A stretch of DNA of 64,000 bases from Thiocapsa rosea (GTDB lineage: Bacteria > Pseudomonadota > Gammaproteobacteria > Chromatiales > Chromatiaceae), in NCBI RefSeq assembly GCF_003634315.1, contig NZ_RBXL01000001.1:2212501-2276500 (forward strand), given 5' to 3'. Below, in pieces: positions 29,074 to 36,964 of this stretch. The notes under the pieces were generated by a model. It had not been told where the DNA came from, searched no databases, and worked only from the letters and a program-made list of their open reading frames with translations. Numbering within the stretch: the stretch's first letter is position 1; every line of letters starts with the position of its first letter. The position numbers and the translations under genes are program-made.

Positions 29074-30930
29074 TCACTGCCCTTCATCCTTCAGATGCCA
29101 GGCGACCGACCAGGGCGGCAGTCGGTTTGCGTTCAAGGCCGGGCCGGCATCGGGGGGCTCCAGATGCAGAAGGGTGGCGCCGACTAGCCGTGAAGGCTCG
29201 GGGAGCCGAAGCTCGGTGTCGCTCAGATTGGCGCCGAACATGAGTCGGGTGCCGTCGTTCAGCACCCAACTCACCGAAAGTCCTTGGTCACCGAGCAGGA
29301 TGAAGTCGGCTGTACCCGCGCGAATGCGTTCCATGCGCGGAACGATCTCGCGTCGTCGCAGCTCGAGCAGCTTTCGGTGGAAAGCGAGCCATTCTTGCTG
29401 TCGGGGCTCGCGCGAGCTGGCCCAGTCGATTTTGCAGCGAGCGAAGGTCTCCGGATCGTTTGGGTCCGGAATGGACCGGCGTACCGCGGGATCGGCGAAG
29501 GCGGCGAACTTCGCAAATTCCTGCCGGCGTCCTTCGGTGACGGACCGGGCGAGCTCCTCGCCGAAATCGCAGAAAAACAGGAAGGGGGTCTGTGCCATCC
29601 ACTCTTCGCCCATGAAGAGCAGCGGCGGGGAGGGGGCCAACAGCAGAATCGCCAGCATGGCCTTGAGTGCTTCGGGGCTCGTCAAAGTATGGAGACGTTC
29701 GCCGAAGGCGCGGTTACCGACCTGATCGTGCGTCTGCAGCCAGTTGACGAAGGCGTCCGGCGGCAACGCGGCACTCGGCTCGCCGCGCGGCTCGCCGTGA
29801 CGAAACGCCGAGGGCTCGCCTTGAAATGCAAAGCCCTCGGCGAGGCTGCGCGCCAGATAATAGAGGGGGCGATCGGCATAGTCGGCGTAGTAACCGTCGC
29901 GCTCGCCGGTCGCGATCAGGTGCGCGACATGATGGAAGTCGTCGTTCCACTGCGCGGTGTAACAACGCGGCACGCCGCTGTCGTCTCGGGTGAGGTAGGC
30001 CGCTGCGTTGCTGTCGTTCTCCAGGATCAGATGGATGTGTCTGTGCCGACCGGGACCGGCGCGTACGGTCTCGGCCAGCTCGGTGAGGATGTCGGGGTGT
30101 GAGTCGTCGAGGATCGCGTGGACGGCGTCCAGGCGCAGGCCGTCGAAACCGTATTCATTCAGCCAATAGAGCGCGTTGTGGATGAAGAAGGCGCGCACCT
30201 CGCGGCTTCCGGGGCCGTCGACATTGATCGCGGCGCCCCAGGGCGTATGGTGGCGCCCGGTGAAGAACTGCGGGGCGTAGAGATGGAGATAGTTGCCCTC
30301 GGGTCCGAAGTGGTTGTAGACGACATCGAGGAAGACCATCAGCCCCCGTCGATGCGCCTCGAGCACCAGCCGCTTGAGGTCGTCGGGGCGGCCGTAGCTG
30401 GCGTCGGGGGCGAAGAGCAGGGCACCGTCGTAGCCCCAATTGCACCGGCCGGGAAAATCCGCGACGGGCATCACTTGAACCGCGGTGATGCCGAGCGCGA
30501 CCAGATGGTCCAGCCGCTCGATCGCGGCGCCGAAGGTGCCCGCCGGGGTGAAGGTGCCGATATGCAGCTCGTAGCAGACCGCCTCGTGCCACGGCCGCCC
30601 CGCCCATGCGTGCGTGCCCCAGTCGAAGGCCGCGGGATCGATGACCTCGCTCGGTCCGTGCACGTCGTGCGGTTGAAACCGCGAGGCGGGGTCCGGAACC
30701 TCGATGCCGCCATCGATGCGGTAGCTGTAGAGGGTGCCCGGGTGTGCCTCGGTCGTCCGCAATTCGAACCAGCCGGCGCCGGTGGCTTGCATCTCAAGCC
30801 AGCGCTCGCCCGCGGGATGTTTCAGGCACAGCTCGATCTGCCGCGCGGCGGGCGCCCACAGACGAAACCGCACGGCTCCGTCGCGCTCGACCGCGGCACC
30901 GAAGGGCATCGTTTGCTGCCGTGCTGGCAT
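29074..30930 (-). CDS. treZ: malto-oligosyltrehalose trehalohydrolase
   Basis: 618 residues. An N-terminal early-set domain (RFRLWAPAARQIELCL) precedes a GH13 barrel with YELHIGTFTPAGTF, DVVYNHFGPEGNYL, the nucleophile segment GFDGLRLDAVHAI, and the acid/base region HLILENDSNAAAYL. This enzyme releases trehalose from maltooligosyl-trehalose in the cytoplasm. The partner TreY is not in the window. The stop lies about 140 bases from the end of the convergent helicase gene. Trehalose as osmolyte would suit a halotolerant purple bacterium. Confidence 0.92.
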   Translation of the reverse strand: MPARQQTMPFGAAVERDGAVRFRLWAPAARQIELCLKHPAGERWLEMQATGAGWFELRTTEAHPGTLYSYRIDGGIEVPDPASRFQPHDVHGPSEVIDPAAFDWGTHAWAGRPWHEAVCYELHIGTFTPAGTFGAAIERLDHLVALGITAVQVMPVADFPGRCNWGYDGALLFAPDASYGRPDDLKRLVLEAHRRGLMVFLDVVYNHFGPEGNYLHLYAPQFFTGRHHTPWGAAINVDGPGSREVRAFFIHNALYWLNEYGFDGLRLDAVHAILDDSHPDILTELAETVRAGPGRHRHIHLILENDSNAAAYLTRDDSGVPRCYTAQWNDDFHHVAHLIATGERDGYYADYADRPLYYLARSLAEGFAFQGEPSAFRHGEPRGEPSAALPPDAFVNWLQTHDQVGNRAFGERLHTLTSPEALKAMLAILLLAPSPPLLFMGEEWMAQTPFLFFCDFGEELARSVTEGRRQEFAKFAAFADPAVRRSIPDPNDPETFARCKIDWASSREPRQQEWLAFHRKLLELRRREIVPRMERIRAGTADFILLGDQGLSVSWVLNDGTRLMFGANLSDTELRLPEPSRLVGATLLHLEPPDAGPALNANRLPPWSVAWHLKDEGQ

Positions 30931-30995
30931 TCGTCACCCTTCCGATTTCGGATGAATCGGTCGCGCAGGCGGGTTGCGTCTTGCCGCAAATCGCC

Positions 30996-32606
30996 CTACG
31001 CCGCAGCGCCCTCGCGCTCTACATAGTCTTCGTAGTTCCCGCGGAAGTCGACCACGCCCCGAGGCGTCAGCTCGATGATCCGGGTCGCAAGAGACGAGAT
31101 TAGCTCGCGGTCGTGGCTGACGAAGATCAGGGTGCCCGGGTAGTCTTCCAGCGCGGTGTTGAGCGACTCGATGGACTCCATGTCGAGATGGTTGGTCGGC
31201 TCGTCCATCAGCAGGATATTGGGCTTCTGCAGCATCAGCTTGCCGAAGAGCATGCGGCCATGCTCGCCGCCGGAGATCACGTTCACGGGCTTCTTGATCT
31301 CGTCTTGCGAAAACAGCAGCCGCCCCAGGGTGCCGCGGATGACCTGCTCGTCGTCGCCGGGTTGTTTCCACTGGTCCATCCAGTCGTATAGGGTGGTGTT
31401 GTCGGCGAAATCGGCTGCATGGTCCTGGGCGAAATAACCCAAGGTGCTGTTCTCGGACCATTTGATCTCGCCGTCGTCGGGCGTGAGGTCGCCGGCGAGG
31501 CTGCGCAGGAGTGTGGTCTTGCCGATCCCGTTGGGGCCGATGATGGCCACCCGCTCGCCGACCTCCACCGTCAGGTCCAGGCCCGTGAACAGCGGCGTGC
31601 CGTCGTAGCCTTTGACCAGTGATTCAACCTCCAGAGCCAGACGATAGAGCTTCTTGTCTTGACCGAAGCGGATGAAGGGGTTGACCCGGCTCGACGGCTT
31701 GATGTCCTCGAGCTTGATCTTTTCGAGCTGGCGCTGGCGCGAGGTCGCCTGCTTCGCCTTGGAGGCGTTCGCCGAAAAGCGGCTGACGAAGGTCTGCAGC
31801 TCGGCGATCTGGGCCTTCTTCTTGGCGTTGTCCGAATAGAGACGCGTGCGCGCCTGGCTGGCGGCGGTCATGTACTCGTCGTAGTTGCCGGGGTAGACCC
31901 GCAGCTCGCCGTAGTCCAAGTCGGCCATGTGGGTGCAGACACTGTTCAGAAAGTGCCGGTCGTGCGAGATGATGATCATCGTGCTGTTGCGCGCATTCAG
32001 CACCTCTTCGAGCCAGCGGATACTGTTGATATCCAGGTTGTTGGTGGGCTCGTCGAGCAGCAGGATGTCCGGGTCGGCGAACAGTGCCTGGGCAAGCAGC
32101 ACGCGCAGCTTCCAACCGGGTGCGACGGCGCTCATGGGGCCTTCGTGCTGCTCCAGCGGGATATCCAGGCCGAGCAGCAGCTCGCCTGCACGCGCCTCGG
32201 CGGTGTAGCCGTCCAGCTCGGCGAAGTGCACCTCCAGGTGCGCGACCTCCATGCCGTCTTCCTCGCTCATCTCCGGTAGCGCGTAGATGCGATCGCGCTC
32301 CTTCTTGATCTGCCACAACTCCTCGTGACCCATGATGACGGTGTCGAGCACCCCGTAGTTCTCGAAGGCGAACTGGTCTTGGCGCAGTTTGCCGAGCCGC
32401 TTGCCGGGCTCCACGGAGACGTTGCCGGCGCTGGGTTCAAGATCTCCGCCGAGGATCTTCATCAGGGTGGATTTTCCACAGCCGTTGGCGCCGATCAGGC
32501 CGTAGCGATTGCCTCCGCCGAATTTCACGGAGACGTTTTCGAACAACGGCTTGCCGCCGAACTGCATGGTGATGTTGGCTGTGGAGATCAAAGCAGGGTT
32601 CCGCAA
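30996..32606 (-). CDS. ybiT: ABC-F family ATPase (YbiT-like)
   Basis: 536 residues with two ABC domains and no membrane segment. Walker A sequences are GANGCGKST and GPNGIGKTT; Walker B-D loop segments are [12 protein letters not shown] and [12 protein letters not shown]. The first signature reads [16 protein letters not shown] and the second [10 protein letters not shown]; the divergent first signature is typical of YbiT. ABC-F proteins act on the ribosome E site. It lies 65 bases upstream of treZ on the same strand and follows the cold-shock gene terminator. Confidence 0.92.
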   Translation of the reverse strand: MRNPALISTANITMQFGGKPLFENVSVKFGGGNRYGLIGANGCGKSTLMKILGGDLEPSAGNVSVEPGKRLGKLRQDQFAFENYGVLDTVIMGHEELWQIKKERDRIYALPEMSEEDGMEVAHLEVHFAELDGYTAEARAGELLLGLDIPLEQHEGPMSAVAPGWKLRVLLAQALFADPDILLLDEPTNNLDINSIRWLEEVLNARNSTMIIISHDRHFLNSVCTHMADLDYGELRVYPGNYDEYMTAASQARTRLYSDNAKKKAQIAELQTFVSRFSANASKAKQATSRQRQLEKIKLEDIKPSSRVNPFIRFGQDKKLYRLALEVESLVKGYDGTPLFTGLDLTVEVGERVAIIGPNGIGKTTLLRSLAGDLTPDDGEIKWSENSTLGYFAQDHAADFADNTTLYDWMDQWKQPGDDEQVIRGTLGRLLFSQDEIKKPVNVISGGEHGRMLFGKLMLQKPNILLMDEPTNHLDMESIESLNTALEDYPGTLIFVSHDRELISSLATRIIELTPRGVVDFRGNYEDYVEREGAAA

Positions 32607-32653
32607 GAGAAAATAGAGGGGCGGGCCGGCGACATTCGACGGACCGCAAACGC

Positions 32654-32682
32654 AAAAAGCCCCGCAGCTGGCGGGGCTTTTT
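32654..32682 (-). terminator. intrinsic terminator after the cold-shock gene
   Basis: The hairpin AAAAAGCCCCGC / GCGGGGCTTTTT has a short loop and a T run in both directions. It lies about 30 bases after the cold-shock stop codon and before the ABC-F gene, so it should end the cold-shock transcript. Confidence 0.88.
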
Positions 32683-32714
32683 CAGCTCAGGTGACGGGCA
32701 CCTGAAGGCTGTTT

Positions 32715-32918
32715 TTACTTCGGTACGACGTTGGTCGCGCTCGGGCCCTTCTGGCCTTGCTCGACGTCGTACGAGACGCTTTGTCCCTCGGCCAGCGACT
32801 TGAAGCCACTGCCTTGGACGGCGCTGTGATGGACGAAGACGTCCTTGGAGCCGTCGGAAGGAGCGATAAAGCCGAAGCCCTTCTCGTCACTGAACCACTT
32901 AACTGTGCCTGTAGCCAT
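32715..32918 (-). CDS. cold-shock protein, CspA family
   Basis: 67 residues, the standard length of a single cold-shock domain. RNP-1 (KGFGFI) and RNP-2 (VFVHH) RNA-binding motifs are intact. It acts as an RNA chaperone. It is a monocistronic unit with its own terminator and a leader of several tens of bases. Whether it is cold-induced or constitutive cannot be told. Confidence 0.95.
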   Translation of the reverse strand: MATGTVKWFSDEKGFGFIAPSDGSKDVFVHHSAVQGSGFKSLAEGQSVSYDVEQGQKGPSATNVVPK

Positions 32919-33205
32919 TTACGGTATTCTCTGATTTAACGAAACGTGTTGCACATATGCAGGCGACTGTCGGGAGATTACGGAAGGATCTGCCACGTCA
33001 CGCGGAGAGGAGGAACAACCGAAATACTACAAGGTAGCACTGCACGCGACACATCATGCCCAATACCGAATCGTTTTTCAAGGTCTTTCTTCGAAAAACC
33101 TTGCGATCGATCCTGCAGCGCTCGGCGGCGTCTCGGTCGGGTACGGCAGGCATCCGGCGATGTGAGATCATTTGCCCCCTCGACAACCACCGAAAGGCCA
33201 CCCGG

Positions 33206-33607
33206 ATGAGAATCCTCCACACCATGCTGCGCACCGGCAATCTGCAGCGCTCCATCGCGTTCTACACCGAGATCCTCGGGATGAAGCTCCTGCGTCAAAA
33301 GGATTATCCGGAGGGAGAGTTTACACTTGCGTTTCTCGGCTACGGCGACGAGTCGGAGCAGACCGTGATCGAGCTGACCTTCAACTGGGGCGTGGAGCAC
33401 TACGACTTGGGCAGCGGGTACGGCCATATCGCGATCGAGGTCGACGATGTTTACGAGGCGACGGACCGGATCAAAGCGAAGGGCGGCAAGATCATCCGCG
33501 ATGCCGGACCCATGAACGCCGGCAGCACCATCATCGCCTTCGTCGAGGATCCGGACGGTTACCCGATCGAGCTGATCGGCGCAAGGCAGCGGGCGTCAAA
33601 GGCTTGA
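33206..33607 (+). CDS. gloA: lactoylglutathione lyase (glyoxalase I)
   Basis: 133 residues of the vicinal-oxygen-chelate fold. The metal-site segments are [17 protein letters not shown] (His5), [19 protein letters not shown] and [10 protein letters not shown]. It converts the hemithioacetal of methylglyoxal and glutathione to lactoylglutathione. The ATG was chosen because the family begins with this segment; a longer frame is open upstream. It is monocistronic. Confidence 0.94.
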   Translation: MRILHTMLRTGNLQRSIAFYTEILGMKLLRQKDYPEGEFTLAFLGYGDESEQTVIELTFNWGVEHYDLGSGYGHIAIEVDDVYEATDRIKAKGGKIIRDAGPMNAGSTIIAFVEDPDGYPIELIGARQRASKA

Positions 33608-33763
33608 GGATCCCCTGGTCCGCTGCGCCGAACCGCGCGATCGCTCTGAGGTGATTTCCGGGACCAAGCCTCCCGACCGCACATATCCGCAAGACTTGCC
33701 GGGGCGACTGCAGGGGCGACTTGAGTCGCCCCGGGGTTGGTTGATGCTTTCCCGGAGAGTCCC

Positions 33764-34165
33764 TCAGTCGCCCCCAAGTCCGGCTTTGAACCTGTCCACC
33801 TCGTCCTGCGTGTAGGCCCGTGTCGCTACCAGATGCCCCCAAACGGGCTTCGGCCAGCAGGGGTCGGCCGGGCTTCGGCCGATAACATGGACATGCAGTT
33901 GCGGCACCAGATTGCCGATCCAAGCCACGTTGACCTTGGGGCACCCCAGAACGGCCGTCAGATAGTCCGAGACCTGCTTGCAGTCGGCGAGGACGGCATC
34001 GCGCTGTGGGATCGGCAGATCCAACAGATTGCTCAAATCGGTCTCCGGCACCAGGATCAACCAGGGCACGGCCGCGTTGCGATGCAGGAGCAGGCGACTC
34101 GCGGACAAGCGGCCCAGCAGATGGCAATCGGCAAGGAGCCGGGGATGAAGGGTGAAGTCGGTCAT
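33764..34165 (-). CDS. HIT family protein
   Basis: 133 residues with the histidine triad QLHVHVIGR, where the catalytic His lies in the middle of the triad, and the preceding NLVPQLHVH context. Family members hydrolyse nucleotide phosphoramidates or dinucleotides. The ATG at 34165 follows AGGAG by 10 bases; an upstream ATG would add 15 residues. The exact substrate is unknown. Confidence 0.88.
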   Translation of the reverse strand: MTDFTLHPRLLADCHLLGRLSASRLLLHRNAAVPWLILVPETDLSNLLDLPIPQRDAVLADCKQVSDYLTAVLGCPKVNVAWIGNLVPQLHVHVIGRSPADPCWPKPVWGHLVATRAYTQDEVDRFKAGLGGD

Positions 34166-34348
34166 GATCGCGGCGCTCCTTTGAGTGCTGGCATCGGGCA
34201 TGCTTCGCACCTGACGGCTCGGCTGCCCGAGCGGTTAGGCCCGAGCGGTTAGGATAGCGAATCCCGCCGGATCGGCTGTGGCTGTCGAGCCGGCCTCCGC
34301 GACACGCGACATGATCGACAGATCGCTCAAAAGGAGTCACTGCACATC

Positions 34349-35059
34349 ATGCAGATCAACGATCCGAATGCCTACCGTCGTTGCGAGGAAATCGATCTCC
34401 TCGGCGACTTGATTCAGGTGCGCGACCGCCGTGTCCTGGAGCTGGGTTGCGGCGCCGCCTACATGACGCGTGCGCTGGCCACCCGGCTCGGCGCAGCCCG
34501 GATCACGGCGACCGAGGTCGATCGCATCCAGCACGCGCGCAACCTCGCGATCGCGGATCTGCCGCAGGTGATCTTTCGCTACGGCGGCGCCGAGTCGATC
34601 GCGGATCCCGACGCCAGCTACGACCTCGTCGTCATGCTCAAGTCGCTCCACCATGTCCCGGTCGCAGCCATGGATCAAGCACTGCGCGAGATCCATCGCG
34701 TGCTGGTCCCCGGCGGTCTGCTCTATGTCTCCGAGCCCGTTTACTGGGGCGACTTCAACGCCATCATGCGCTTGATCGACGATGAGCGTCTGGTCCGCGA
34801 AGCCGCGTTCGAGGCCCTCCGGAATGCCGTCGATGCAGGACTGTTCGAGTCGGTGCAGGAGGTCTTCTTCGAGTCCGAGGGCATCTATCCCGACTGGTCG
34901 AGCTTTGCCGCTCGCTTCATCGACGTGACCCACAGCGAGCGAAATCTCGACGCCGCCCGTCTGGCCGAGATTCGCGCGGCCTTCGAGCGCCATCTAACAC
35001 CGCAAGGCGTTCGCTTGTGGAAGCCGCATCGGGTCGATCTGTTGCGCCGGGTCAACTGA
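34349..35059 (+). CDS. class I SAM-dependent methyltransferase
   Basis: 236 residues. Motif I is VLELGCGAAYMTRAL near residue 29, followed by ITATEVD and later YDLVVMLKSLHHV and VPGGLLYVSEPVYWG, typical of a UbiE/Methyltransf_11 type small-molecule methyltransferase. The substrate is unknown. It lies 66 bases before a ParA-like gene on the same strand. Confidence 0.85.
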   Translation: MQINDPNAYRRCEEIDLLGDLIQVRDRRVLELGCGAAYMTRALATRLGAARITATEVDRIQHARNLAIADLPQVIFRYGGAESIADPDASYDLVVMLKSLHHVPVAAMDQALREIHRVLVPGGLLYVSEPVYWGDFNAIMRLIDDERLVREAAFEALRNAVDAGLFESVQEVFFESEGIYPDWSSFAARFIDVTHSERNLDAARLAEIRAAFERHLTPQGVRLWKPHRVDLLRRVN

Positions 35060-35125
35060 CGCGACCGGGGAGGCGACCATGATCCGATCGCGTGATCCGG
35101 GCCGCATCGACCGCACCGGAGACTC

Positions 35126-35797
35126 ATGAGCACAGTCCCCATGACCCCGCCACGCATCGCCTTCTGGCATCGCAAGGGCGGAACGGGCAAGACCAGCCTC
35201 GCCATCGGCTGCGCGGTACGTCTGGCCGGCGGATCCGCAGCGGGCCTTGACGCGGAAGGGCACCCGCCCGCGCACGGTGCGCGGGTGCTGCTCTTGGATA
35301 CCGATCCGCAAGGCACGGCCGCAGCCTGGGGCGAGCGCTTCGCCGACCGATTCGGAATCGCCGTGCGGGCGGACAGCGGATTTGCGCTCTGGCACGACTG
35401 GGCCGAGCGCGCGGGGTGCTTCGATGCCGTCCTCGTCGACTGCCCGCCGACCGTCAGCGCCGAGGTCATGGAGATCCTCGCGGGTGTCGATCGGCTCTTG
35501 GTCCCCACCCGCCCGGCTTGGCCGGATGTGTGGGCGCTGGAGTCCGTCGCCGATCTCGTCGCGGATCTTCATCGGCGAGGGGCGCGACTCGCGGTCAGCG
35601 TCCTCTTCAACCAAGTCGGCGACGAAGCGCTCGCACCCTTCGCGGCCGCGATCGCCGACCTGGGCCTCGATCTTCTTCCCGAGGCCATTCCGCGCGAGGA
35701 CGCCTGGCCGGCGCTCTTCGGCGGCGGGGAGCCGCCGGACAGCCTTGCGCCTCTTGTCGACAAGCTGGTTCGATCAACGGGAATCCGACTGACCTGA
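35126..35797 (+). CDS. ParA-family ATPase
   Basis: 223 residues. A deviant Walker A (KGGTGKTS) lies at residues 18-25, followed by LLLDTDPQGTAAAWGERF and VLVDCPPTVS. No ParB-like gene or centromere-like repeat is next to it, so it is more likely an orphan ParA/MinD-type positioning or regulatory protein than a plasmid partition gene. A loop between Walker A and the second strand carries an unusual Gly/Ala/His-rich insert. Confidence 0.83.
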   Translation: MSTVPMTPPRIAFWHRKGGTGKTSLAIGCAVRLAGGSAAGLDAEGHPPAHGARVLLLDTDPQGTAAAWGERFADRFGIAVRADSGFALWHDWAERAGCFDAVLVDCPPTVSAEVMEILAGVDRLLVPTRPAWPDVWALESVADLVADLHRRGARLAVSVLFNQVGDEALAPFAAAIADLGLDLLPEAIPREDAWPALFGGGEPPDSLAPLVDKLVRSTGIRLT

Positions 35798-35906
35798 AGG
35801 CGTTTAACCCGGAGACTGTGGTCCGTTCATGATCCAGTCCATCTTGCATGCAGTAGATGCTTGCATTAGCCCGATGCGTCATTCGGGTCAATCACCGGAG
35901 GAGGCT

Positions 35907-36161
35907 ATGGCCAACATCACAGTGCGCCGGATCGATTGAGCGGACAAAGAATGGCTGCAAAGAGAAGCCGCGCGGCAAGGCATCTCGATGGAAGAAATGG
36001 TGCGGCGTCTGATTTGTGAGAAACGCCAACAGTCTGTGGCGCAGGCAACCCCTTCTGAGATTGTCAGGCGCTATTTTGGGCCGCAGGGTGGCATCGATCT
36101 GGGTGAGAGGGCGGGGTTCGGCTTTAAGGTTCCGGATTTTCGGAACCCGAGTTCTAATTGA
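35907..36161 (+). pseudogene. decayed FitA-type antitoxin (TGA at codon 11)
   Basis: A GGAGGAGG ribosome-binding site precedes ATG. Translation gives MANITVRRID, then TGA, then ADKEWLQREAARQGISMEE and further antitoxin-like sequence to a TGA that overlaps the toxin start. Only the one stop breaks the frame. The 84-residue conceptual product fits a FitA-like ribbon-helix-helix antitoxin. Confidence 0.75.
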
Positions 36162-36388
36162 GCGGCATGGTCTGCCTGCTCGATACCAATGTCGTCTCCG
36201 AGTTGATGCGTCCGGAACCAAGTCCCGCAGTCCTCGCCTGGATCGATGGCGCAGGTATGGAGGGCTTGGCGCTCTCGGCAGTCAACCGGTGGGAGACTCG
36301 CTACGGCTTGGCGCTGCTCCCGGTGGGAAAGCGTCAAGTGCATCGGGAGATCGCGGGGTTCGATGAGCCGAATCTTGGCGGACCATGA
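36158..36388 (+). pseudogene. truncated PIN toxin (FitB/VapC type)
   Basis: The N-terminal half of a PIN domain is clear (MVCLLDTNVVSELMRPEPS, LSAVNRWETRYGLALLPVGK). The normal central and C-terminal acidic residues are absent: after about 65 residues the sequence turns into an unrelated tail and stops at 76 residues. Together with the broken antitoxin this is a dead toxin-antitoxin locus. Confidence 0.78.
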
Positions 36389-36929
36389 CGACGACGCGCG
36401 AGCGGTCTGAAATTTCCCGTGCTCGACCGACCGGGATTTGGGCCGTTCTGCCCGAGAGCCGGTTGCTGGGTGTCATCGGTTGACTCGCACCTGACCGACC
36501 GCGTCGCCTATTGGCGCGGCTGTCGGTATAGCTGGTTCGATAAGCCGGGGGAGCGGACCCTTGATTGACACGCGGAAATAGTTGTCTGTCCTCGGTTCTT
36601 CCTTGTCGGCATCCGAGCCCGGCGCTCCCTCGGCCTTGCAAAAGCTATTTTCTATCCCCCCAAACCGCCACGATACCGGGCTCGTCCAACAACCGGTTCA
36701 GATCGTCGCTCGCTGCGCTCGGGCGATCTAACCTTATTCGTGATACCTCCGGCCCGACGAATCTCCTTGGGATTGTGGCAGCGCCTTGCGGTTGCTGCAA
36801 TCTCGTCCACCGGACTGACCGCGACAGAAGCGGACACCCAGCTTTGGGGTCGCTCGTCAGGATTGGAGACAGGCGAAGGAAAGAAACTGACATCGATCGA
36901 AAGAGATGGGCTTGGGAAACAGCCAAACG
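36389..36929. other. gene-free region between dead TA locus and methylase gene
   Basis: I see no convincing gene here. Short open frames on both strands have no family features. An inverted repeat of about 10-base arms (ATCGTCGCTC / GCTCGGGCGAT) occurs near 36700. The region could hold decayed mobile DNA. Confidence 0.4.
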
Positions 36930-36945
36930 TTGACCGATAGGTCAA
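36930..36945. promoter_or_regulatory. 16-bp palindrome, candidate operator of the XRE-methylase gene
   Basis: TTGACCGATAGGTCAA has perfect 6-base arms (TTGACC / GGTCAA) around GATA. It ends 19 bases before the ATG of a gene whose product starts with an XRE helix-turn-helix. This is the position and symmetry expected for autoregulation, as with controller proteins and HTH-methylase fusions of restriction-modification systems. The link is inference. Confidence 0.5.
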
Positions 36946-36964
36946 CACTCCTTACCCTACCGCC

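Noticed and set aside
35126-35797. Plasmid or integrative-element partition locus at the ParA-like gene
   Set aside because: No parB-like gene, no centromere-like repeats and no replication gene are nearby; the flanks are housekeeping genes.
36645-36926. Minus-strand 93-residue frame
   Set aside because: The sequence is of low complexity without family signs and lies in a decayed region.
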